A DNA stretch of 64,000 nt, from NCBI RefSeq assembly GCF_020523825.1, contig NZ_JAJALK010000011.1, forward strand, positions 62,001 to 126,000. The letters are read 5' to 3'. The notes beneath the pieces are model-generated. The model saw only the letters and a program-made list of their open reading frames with translations, ran no database searches and was not told the origin of the DNA. The position numbers were made by a program, and so were the translations under genes. The stretch comes from Methylobacterium brachiatum (lineage in GTDB: Bacteria > Pseudomonadota > Alphaproteobacteria > Rhizobiales > Beijerinckiaceae). Below are positions 26,161-33,237 of the stretch, one piece after another. Within the stretch, counting starts at the first letter, position 1. Every line of letters begins with the position of its first letter.

Positions 26161-26373
26161 TCAGATCAACGTCGAGAGCATCGCCAGCAGGCCGAGGGTC
26201 GGCATCGCGCCGGCCACGAGGACCCAGTACCACGACGGGATGCCGCCGGGACGGCGGTTATCGTTGCTGGCGCGCGGCGCCTTGGCACCGCGGCGAACAT
26301 AACGTCGAAGCTCGATCCGGCTGCGCGGATGCGATGTCGACGATTCGGTATCGAGTTTACGGCATCCGGGCAT
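26161..26373 (-). CDS. Possible small membrane protein
   Basis: A 70-residue frame: a basic N-terminal half (RIELRRYVRRGAKAPRASNDNRRPG) is followed by one strongly hydrophobic C-terminal segment (WYWVLVAGAMPTLGLLAML). The basic-then-hydrophobic layout fits a C-tail-anchored or N-in membrane peptide. There is no clear ribosome binding site at 26373, and an upstream TTG is also possible. It sits between nasS and the nas control region. It could be chance coding. Confidence 0.35.
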   Translation of the reverse strand: MPGCRKLDTESSTSHPRSRIELRRYVRRGAKAPRASNDNRRPGGIPSWYWVLVAGAMPTLGLLAMLSTLI

Positions 26374-26469
26374 GGCAGCGATGTAACGGCCGAGACCCGG
26401 CAACGTTCCCAGCCCGCTGAAGTCTATACAGACCGCAAATGACGAAAGGGTCGGTTTGTCTTCCGCGGC

Positions 26470-27483
26470 TTAAACGGCCGTGGCGGCACGGTACAGGTCG
26501 GGCCTGAAGACGGCCGCCGCCTCCACCTCCGGGCGGCTGTCCTGCGGGATCTGTCGCGATGCGCGCATCTGCGCCACGAGCCAGTGGACGGCCTCGGCGC
26601 GCGGCTCCTGGACCCGCGCGCCGACGTCCAGAGGTCCCGGCATCGGCCGCGTCGCGCCCGCTGCGTCCAGAACCGCGACGCTCCGGAACGCCCGGTCGAT
26701 CAGGTCGACATCCAGGTTGAGATAGGTCCGGTGCGCGAGGCGGTGGACGAGGTCGGCACGGTTATCCGGGTCGGCGCACCAGTGCCCCGCGCGCGCCACC
26801 GCCCGGACCAGGGGCAGCGTCGCGCCGTCGAGGCGGGCCGACACGGCCAGGACCTTCTCGGGGGCATCGGGCGCGAGGTCGCAGCCGAGCGCCGCGATCC
26901 GCCCATGGCCCGCCGCCACGGCGACGGCGTTCCAAGGCGCGCCGGCGCAGTAGCCGTCGACCAAGCCGCGGGCCAAGGCCTCGACGCTGTGCTGGGGCGG
27001 AACCACGACGGTCCGGAAGGCTGCGGGATCGAGACCGCCGGCCTCCGCGAACAGCCGCAGCTGGTAGCTGTGGCAGGAGAAGGGATGCACGGTCCCGAGC
27101 GTCAGCGGCCGGCCCGCGTCCCGGCGCTCGGCCGCGACCCGGGCGAAGGCCCGGGCGACGTCGGCCAGGTCCTCGCTCGCCGGTGCCATGGCCGCCCAGA
27201 GATCGCGCGAGACCGTGATGGCGTTGCCGTTGGCGCTGAGCTGCAGCGGCACGATGAGGTCGGAGGGCGGCCCGGACAGAGCCAGCCGGCTCGCCAAGGC
27301 GAGCGGCGCCAGCATATGCGCGCCGTCGAGATGCCCGAGGGCGAGGCGGTCCCGCAGGGTCGCCCAGGACGGTTCGGCGGACAGGTCGAGCTCCAGCCCC
27401 TCGGACCGGGCGAAGCCGAATTCATGGGCCGCGATCAGCGGCGCGGCATCGCAGAGCGGGACGTAGCCGAGCTGGAGCCTCAT
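26470..27483 (-). CDS. nasS: Nitrate/nitrite sensor protein NasS
   Basis: A 337-residue protein of the NrtA/NasS periplasmic-binding fold, here cytoplasmic because it starts MRLQLGYVPLCDAAPLIAAHE with no signal peptide. Conserved segments include GHLDGAHMLAPL, SANGNAITVSRDLW and HPFSCHSYQLRLFAEAGG. In studied systems NasS holds NasT inactive until nitrate or nitrite binds. Its ATG overlaps the nasT stop (ATGA), supporting stoichiometric coexpression of the pair. Confidence 0.9.
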   Translation of the reverse strand: MRLQLGYVPLCDAAPLIAAHEFGFARSEGLELDLSAEPSWATLRDRLALGHLDGAHMLAPLALASRLALSGPPSDLIVPLQLSANGNAITVSRDLWAAMAPASEDLADVARAFARVAAERRDAGRPLTLGTVHPFSCHSYQLRLFAEAGGLDPAAFRTVVVPPQHSVEALARGLVDGYCAGAPWNAVAVAAGHGRIAALGCDLAPDAPEKVLAVSARLDGATLPLVRAVARAGHWCADPDNRADLVHRLAHRTYLNLDVDLIDRAFRSVAVLDAAGATRPMPGPLDVGARVQEPRAEAVHWLVAQMRASRQIPQDSRPEVEAAAVFRPDLYRAATAV

Positions 27484-28067
27484 CCGAGCAGATCCGCCGT
27501 GGTGACGATGGCCCGGGCAATGTCGGCGATCTTGCGCTTCTCGTTCATGGCCTTGCGCCGGAGCTGCTTGTAGGCCTCATCCTCGGTGAGCCCCTTCAGG
27601 TTCATGAGGATGCCCTTGGCCCGCTCGATCAGCTTGCGGTCGGCCAGCTCGCCGCGCGCCTCCGACAATTCCCGCTGCAGACGTGCGAAGGCGTTGAAGC
27701 GCAGGATCGCGATGTCGAGGATCGACTTGATCCGCTCGGCCCGCAGCCCGTCGACCACGTAGGCCGAGATCCCGGCATCGACCGCGGCCTGCATCATGGT
27801 CGTGTCCGACCGGTCGACGAACATCGCCACCGGCCGCTCGACCTGCCGGGAGACCCCCGACATCTGTTCCAGGATATCGCGGCTCGGGCTTTCCAGATGG
27901 ATCACCACCACGTCCGGCTTGAGGGCGGTGATCCGCTCCAGCAGGTCGGCCGTGTCGGGGATCACCACGATCCGGCCGATGCCGGCCGCGCGCAGGCCCT
28001 CCTCCAGGATCGCCGCGCGGGCGCGGCTCGGGTCGATCACGGCGACGGTGAGATTGGATTCGGTCAT
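27480..28067 (-). CDS. nasT: ANTAR-domain antiterminator NasT
   Basis: A 195-residue response-regulator-like protein. The receiver-like domain (residues 1-120) lacks the full phosphoacceptor signature (AVIDPSRARAAILEEGL, VVIHLESPS). The C-terminal ANTAR RNA-binding helices (LADRKLIERAKGILMNLKGLTEDEAYKQLRRKAMNEKRKI) contain the invariant Ala, Lys and Arg positions. The start at 28067 gives the family N-terminus; the upstream extension is not needed. NasT should bind the leader hairpins at 25764-25806 and prevent termination. Confidence 0.92.
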   Translation of the reverse strand: MTESNLTVAVIDPSRARAAILEEGLRAAGIGRIVVIPDTADLLERITALKPDVVVIHLESPSRDILEQMSGVSRQVERPVAMFVDRSDTTMMQAAVDAGISAYVVDGLRAERIKSILDIAILRFNAFARLQRELSEARGELADRKLIERAKGILMNLKGLTEDEAYKQLRRKAMNEKRKIADIARAIVTTADLLG

Positions 28068-28249
28068 CGTGGCCCGGTCGGGCGGGTCTTCTCGCGGGGC
28101 GGCCCGGCTCGGGCCTCGTCGGCCAAGCAAGGTGTATGCCCTGCAACCGGCCCCATCGTTACCGCCGCGCAAACAAACGGTCTAGCTTCCGCCGCAATGC
28201 TGGGGGCATCCTGGCGCTCACGGAACGACGGTGGGGATCGGTGACACGG

Positions 28250-28855
28250 ATGCGCAGGCCAGACCCGCTTGCCCTGACGGACGCTGTCGCCGGACGCGTG
28301 TCGATGCCGTTCCTGCCGACCCTGGTGGTCGTGGCGATCCTGGGTGTCGCCTCGATCTACTGCCCCTCGTCGCAGACGACGAACCCGGAGGCCCGCGCCG
28401 CCCTGAGCGCGCCCGCCGCCCCCTCGGCCACCGCCTTCGCCAAGGCCGCGCCCATCCCGGTGCCGGTCCGCCGTCCGGCTTCCCTCGCCTTCGCCGAGGC
28501 CTATCCGCTGGCCGCGCCGTCCACCGCGCACCCCGTCCCGTCGGCGGCCCGGCCGGCGCTCGCCGGGCGGCCGAATCCGCATGTCGCGGTCGCGGGCCGG
28601 CACCCCTGCCCCGGTCGCCGCTGCCCCGAGACGCCGCTGCGCGTGACCGATCCGCTCGCCGCCGGCCGTGCCGAGGCCGCCGAGTCGGACGAGGCCGGGC
28701 TGCTTCCGCCCTCCGCCCTGCCCTTCGCGGCGTCGGTGGTCGGACAGCTGGTGCCCGCCGCCCGCGCGGTGGGCGATGCCGCCAGCCTGATGCGGGACGG
28801 CGCGGCGGCCATGCAGGGCTCGGTCGCCCTGGCTGTGGCTGAGTGCCTGCGCTGA
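28250..28855 (+). CDS. Ala/Pro-rich protein with one membrane segment, unknown function
   Basis: A 201-residue protein: a short polar N-terminus, one transmembrane segment (MPFLPTLVVVAILGVASIYC), then a long low-complexity Ala/Pro/Arg region. A C-terminal helix (AARAVGDAASLMRDGAAAMQGSVALAVAECL) follows. I recognise no family. A GTG three codons upstream (28241) is an equally good start. Divergent from nasT. Confidence 0.5.
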   Translation: MRRPDPLALTDAVAGRVSMPFLPTLVVVAILGVASIYCPSSQTTNPEARAALSAPAAPSATAFAKAAPIPVPVRRPASLAFAEAYPLAAPSTAHPVPSAARPALAGRPNPHVAVAGRHPCPGRRCPETPLRVTDPLAAGRAEAAESDEAGLLPPSALPFAASVVGQLVPAARAVGDAASLMRDGAAAMQGSVALAVAECLR

Positions 28856-28993
28856 GGCGCGACCGGCCATCCGACGGCGCATAACGTCAGGCTTGGCCGT
28901 CCGCACGCAGCCTCTGGACCTCGCAACCGGGCGTCCTAGGTGCGTTGCAGCGGATGGCCGGGGCGCCTGGCTCCGCGCTGGAGCCGGGGCCGG

Positions 28994-30883
28994 ATGGCTG
29001 CACGCATCGAGGATTACGCACTGGTCGGCGATTGCCGCAGCGCCGCGCTGATCAGCCGGCAGGGCAGCGTCGATTGGCTGTGCTGGCCGCGCTTCGATGC
29101 CGCCGCCCTGTTCACGAGCCTGCTCGGCACCGAGGCGCACGGCTTCTGGAAGATCTTCCCCGAGGCCGAGAATGTCGAGACCAGCTGGGCCTACCGCCCG
29201 GGGAGCCTCGTGCTGGAGACCCGGCACAAGACCCGGCTCGGCGAGGTCCTGGTCACCGATTTCATGCCGGTCGGCGACGGCTCCCATCTCGTGCGCCTGG
29301 TCGAGGGCGTGCACGGGCGCGTCGCCATGCGCATGGAGATGGCGGTGCGGTTCGATTACGGCTCCGCGGTGCCCTGGGTCTCGCGCTCGGAGCTGGGCGA
29401 CCTGCGCGCGGTCTCGGGCCCGCACAAGGTCGTCCTGCGCACGGACGTCCACCTGAAGGGGTCGGACGCGCAGACCACCGTGTCCGAGTTCACCGTCCAT
29501 GCCGGCGAGCGGCACCGCTTCGTCCTGAGCTACGGCGCCTCCCACGAGGACGACCCGCACCCGATCGAGCCGCGCAAGACGCTCGAGGCGACCGACCAGG
29601 CCTGGCGCGAATGGTCGGCGCGCTGCGCCGGCGGCACGGCCTGGGACCGGATGCTGCAGCGCTCGCTCCTGACCCTGAAGGCGCTGATCTACGAGCCCAC
29701 CGGCGGCATCGTCGCGGCGCCGACCGCGTCCCTGCCCGAGGGGCTCGGCGGCGAGCGCAACTGGGATTACCGGTTCTGCTGGCTGCGCGACTCGACCCTG
29801 ACGCTGATCGCCCTGATGGACGGTGGCTACATCGACGAGGCGCGCGACTGGCTGGGCTGGCTGTTGCGGGCGGTGGCCGGCAACCCGGAACAGGCGCACA
29901 TCCTCTACGGCATCGCCGGCGAGCGGCTGCTGCCGGAGATCGAGCTCGACTGGTTGCCCGGCTACGAGAACTCGCGGCCCGTCCGGATCGGCAACGCCGC
30001 CGCCTCGCAGTTCCAGATTGACGTCTACGGCGAGCTGTTCGACGCGCTCTACCAGGCCCATGCCCGGGGCCTGCCGATCAGCAAGGACGGGTTGCGGGTC
30101 GGGCTGGCGATCCTCGGCCATCTCGAGAAGGCCTGGCGGGATCCGGATGAAGGCATCTGGGAGGTCCGCGGCGGGCGGCGCCACTTCACCCATTCGAAGG
30201 TGATGGCCTGGGTCGCGTTCGACCGGGCGCTGCGCATGCACGAGATGCACGAATCGGGCGCCACCGAGGAACAGGCTGCGCGCTGGCGCGCCGTCCGGGA
30301 CGAGATCCACGCCGAGGTCTGCGCCAAGGGCTTCGATCCCGCGCTCAACAGCTTCGTCCAATCCTACGGGTTGAAGGCGCTCGACGCGAGCCTGCTGCTC
30401 ATCGCCCATACCGGCTTCCTGCCGCAGGACGATCCCCGGGTGGTCGGCACCGTCGAGGCGATCGGCAAAGGCTTGATGCGCGACGGCTTCATCCTCCGCT
30501 ACGAGACCGAGGGCCAGACCACCGACGGCCTGTCCGGCAACGAGGGGGCGTTCCTGCCCTGCACGTTCTGGTATGCCGACAACCTGATCGGCCTCGGCCG
30601 GCGGGACGAGGCGCGGGCGCTGATCGAGCGCTTGCTCGGCATTTGCACCGATCTCGGCCTGGTCAGCGAGGAATACGACGTGCAAGCCAAGCGCCTTGTG
30701 GGTAACTTCCCCCAGGCGTTCACCCATGTCGCGCTCGTCAACACGCTGCTCAGCTATACGCGCGGCGAAGGGCCGGCGGATCGGCAGGGTGGTAAGGCCA
30801 ACGGAGCCCCTCCCGCCGTCCTTCGGCAGCGTGAAGCCGACAAGCGGCACGCAAGAGGCGAACTGGAAGACGCGACATCATGA
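28994..30883 (+). CDS. Glycoside hydrolase family 15 protein (glucoamylase/trehalase-like)
   Basis: A 629-residue GH15 enzyme without a signal peptide, so cytoplasmic. It has an N-terminal beta domain (YALVGDCRSAALISRQGSVDWLCWPRFDA). The (alpha/alpha)6 barrel has the catalytic acid region (GGERNWDYRFCWLRDSTLTLIAL) and a late TDGLSGNEGAFLPCTFWYADNL. Family members split alpha-glucans or trehalose to glucose. The ATG at 28994 is chosen because MAARIEDYALVGDC is the normal start. Its stop overlaps the tkt start (ATGA), tying sugar release to the pentose phosphate genes. Confidence 0.9.
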   Translation: MAARIEDYALVGDCRSAALISRQGSVDWLCWPRFDAAALFTSLLGTEAHGFWKIFPEAENVETSWAYRPGSLVLETRHKTRLGEVLVTDFMPVGDGSHLVRLVEGVHGRVAMRMEMAVRFDYGSAVPWVSRSELGDLRAVSGPHKVVLRTDVHLKGSDAQTTVSEFTVHAGERHRFVLSYGASHEDDPHPIEPRKTLEATDQAWREWSARCAGGTAWDRMLQRSLLTLKALIYEPTGGIVAAPTASLPEGLGGERNWDYRFCWLRDSTLTLIALMDGGYIDEARDWLGWLLRAVAGNPEQAHILYGIAGERLLPEIELDWLPGYENSRPVRIGNAAASQFQIDVYGELFDALYQAHARGLPISKDGLRVGLAILGHLEKAWRDPDEGIWEVRGGRRHFTHSKVMAWVAFDRALRMHEMHESGATEEQAARWRAVRDEIHAEVCAKGFDPALNSFVQSYGLKALDASLLLIAHTGFLPQDDPRVVGTVEAIGKGLMRDGFILRYETEGQTTDGLSGNEGAFLPCTFWYADNLIGLGRRDEARALIERLLGICTDLGLVSEEYDVQAKRLVGNFPQAFTHVALVNTLLSYTRGEGPADRQGGKANGAPPAVLRQREADKRHARGELEDATS

Positions 30884-32955
30884 GCGGCGCAGACACCCCC
30901 ACCAAGGCGGATTTCGCTGAGATCGACACGCTCAGCATCAACACCATCCGGACGCTCGCGATCGACGCGGTGCAGAAGGCCAATTCCGGCCATGCCGGCG
31001 CGCCGATGGGCCTCGCCCCGGTCGCCTACACGTTGTGGAACCACTACCTCCGCTACGATCCGGCCCATCCGCACTGGCCGAACCGCGACCGCTTCGTGCT
31101 GTCCTGCGGCCACGCCTCGATGCTGCTCTACGCGCTCCTGCACCTCGCGAATGTGGCCGAGAGCGACGGCGGCAACGCGCCCGCGGTGACCCTGGAGGAG
31201 ATCAAGAAGTTCCGGCAGCTCGACAGCCGGACCCCGGGCCATCCGGAGTATCATTTCACCACCGGCGTCGAGACCACCACGGGCCCGCTCGGCCAGGGCG
31301 TGGCGAACTCGGTCGGCATGGCGATCGGCGGCCGCTTCCTCGGCTCGCGCCTCAACCGGCCCGAGCTGCCGCTGTTCGACTACAACGTCTACGCGATCTG
31401 CTCGGACGGCGACCTGATGGAAGGCGTGGCCTCCGAGGCCGCCTCGCTGGCCGGCCACCTGCGGCTCGCCAACCTCTGCTGGATCTACGACGACAACACC
31501 ATCACCATCGAGGGCCACACCGAGCTGGCCTTCGGCGAGGAGGTCGCGACCCGGTTCCTGGCCTATGGCTGGCAGGTGCTGCGGGTGGCCGACGCCAACG
31601 ACCTGCACGCGATCTCGGGCGCCCTCGAGACGTTCCTGGCCACCAACGACCGGCCGACCCTGATCGTCGTCAAGTCGGTGATCGGCTACGGCGCCCCGAA
31701 GAAGCAGGGGACCCCGAAGGCGCATTCGGACGCGCTGGGCGAGGACGAGGTCAAGGGCGCCAAGCGCGCCTATGGCTGGCCCGAGGACGCGCAATTCCTG
31801 GTGCCGGACGGCGTGCACGAGAATTTCCGCGACGGCATCGGCAAGCGCGGCGCCGCCCTCTACGATACCTGGCAGGAACTGCTCGCCAAGGCGCGGGCGG
31901 CCGATGCCGACCATGCCGAGGATCTCGCCGCCCTGCTGGAAGGCCGCCTGCCCGACGGCTGGGACAAGGACATCCCGTTCTTCGAGCCCGACGCCAAGGG
32001 CATGGCCACCCGGGAATCCTCCGGGAAGGTGCTCAACGCCATCGCGCAGCACGTGCCGTTCATGCTCGGCGGCTCGGCCGATCTGGCGCCGTCCAACAAG
32101 TCGAACCTCACCTTCGAGGGCGCCGGCTCGTTCGGGCCGTTCTCGCCGGGCGGGCGCAACCTGCATTTCGGCGTGCGCGAGCACGCGATGGGCTCGATCG
32201 TGAACGGGCTCGGCCTCTCCGGTCTGCGGGCCTACGGCGCCACCTTCCTGGTGTTTGCCGACTACATGCGCCCCCCGATCCGGCTGGCCTCGCTGATGGA
32301 GCTGCCGATCTTCCACATCTTCACCCACGACTCGATCGGCGTGGGCGAGGATGGGCCGACCCACCAGCCGGTGGAGCAGCTCCTGTCGCTGCGCTGCATC
32401 CCGGGCCTCGTCACCCTGCGCCCGGCCGACGCCAACGAGGTCGCCGAGGCCTATCGGGTGATCTTCTCGCTGAAGAACCAGCCGGCGGTGCTGGCGCTGT
32501 CCCGCCAGCCGCTGCCGACGTTGGACCGCACCAAGTACGGCGCCGCCGCCGGCACCGCCAAGGGCGGGTACATCCTGGGCGATTGCGACGGCACCCCGGA
32601 GGTGATCCTGATCGGCACCGGGTCGGAGGTGCAGCTCTGCGTCAGCGCCTACGAGGCCTTGAAGGCCGAGGGCGTGAAGGCGCGCGTCGTCTCGATGCCG
32701 TCCTGGGACCTGTTCGAGCGACAGGACGAGGCCTACCGGCATTCCGTCCTGCCCCCCGCCGTCAAGGCGCGGGTCACCGTCGAGCAGGGCAGCATGATCG
32801 GCTGGGACCGCTACGCCGGCACCGAGGGTACGGTCATCGGCATGAACACGTTCGGGGCCTCCGCGCCGATCAAGGACCTCCAGACCAAGTTCGGCTTTAC
32901 CCCCGACAAGGTTCTGGAAGCCGCCCGGGCGCAGCTGGCCAAGCATAAGGCATAA
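30880..32955 (+). CDS. tkt: Transketolase
   Basis: Thiamine-diphosphate enzyme moving two-carbon units between sugar phosphates in the non-oxidative pentose phosphate pathway. The 691-residue protein has the N-terminal NTIRTLAIDAVQKANSGHAGAPMGLAP, the cofactor motif CSDGDLMEGVASEAASLAGH, and the transketolase signature GLRAYGATFLVFADYMRPPIR. All domains are present. It overlaps the GH15 stop by four bases and is followed, after 282 bases with a repeat, by the tal-pgi fusion. Confidence 0.97.
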   Translation: MSGADTPTKADFAEIDTLSINTIRTLAIDAVQKANSGHAGAPMGLAPVAYTLWNHYLRYDPAHPHWPNRDRFVLSCGHASMLLYALLHLANVAESDGGNAPAVTLEEIKKFRQLDSRTPGHPEYHFTTGVETTTGPLGQGVANSVGMAIGGRFLGSRLNRPELPLFDYNVYAICSDGDLMEGVASEAASLAGHLRLANLCWIYDDNTITIEGHTELAFGEEVATRFLAYGWQVLRVADANDLHAISGALETFLATNDRPTLIVVKSVIGYGAPKKQGTPKAHSDALGEDEVKGAKRAYGWPEDAQFLVPDGVHENFRDGIGKRGAALYDTWQELLAKARAADADHAEDLAALLEGRLPDGWDKDIPFFEPDAKGMATRESSGKVLNAIAQHVPFMLGGSADLAPSNKSNLTFEGAGSFGPFSPGGRNLHFGVREHAMGSIVNGLGLSGLRAYGATFLVFADYMRPPIRLASLMELPIFHIFTHDSIGVGEDGPTHQPVEQLLSLRCIPGLVTLRPADANEVAEAYRVIFSLKNQPAVLALSRQPLPTLDRTKYGAAAGTAKGGYILGDCDGTPEVILIGTGSEVQLCVSAYEALKAEGVKARVVSMPSWDLFERQDEAYRHSVLPPAVKARVTVEQGSMIGWDRYAGTEGTVIGMNTFGASAPIKDLQTKFGFTPDKVLEAARAQLAKHKA

Positions 32956-33017
32956 CGGGCCGTGCGCGGCGTGATCCGTTGCCCCGATCGGGGCTTGGGC
33001 GGTGATCGTCGCACCAT

Positions 33018-33128
33018 GTCCGGGTCCCCTCTCCTGGAGGGAGGGGGACAGGGTGAGGGATGGGACTTTCGCGGAAAGGTCTCGACGCTCACCCCAACCC
33101 ACTCCCACACGGGAGAGGGGCCTGTCGC
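33018..33128. repeat. Type C interspersed repeat between tkt and tal-pgi
   Basis: The left block (CCCCTCTCC...GACAGGGTGAGGG) and right block (CTCACCCC...GGGAGAGGGG) form a long imperfect inverted repeat with about 35 bases per side. It shares the CTCTCC/GGAGAGGGG core with 20892-20915 and 45383-45432. It could partly terminate the tkt transcript or stabilise its 3' end. Confidence 0.65.
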
Positions 33129-33237
33129 GGCCGGTTCTGCCGGCCGTGGCCCTGATCGGTAGGAACCAAGGCCTGCCTATCGGCGAATCAGAGCGTTCCG
33201 GACGAGAGAACGCGGTACGGGACAACGAGGAACCGAC

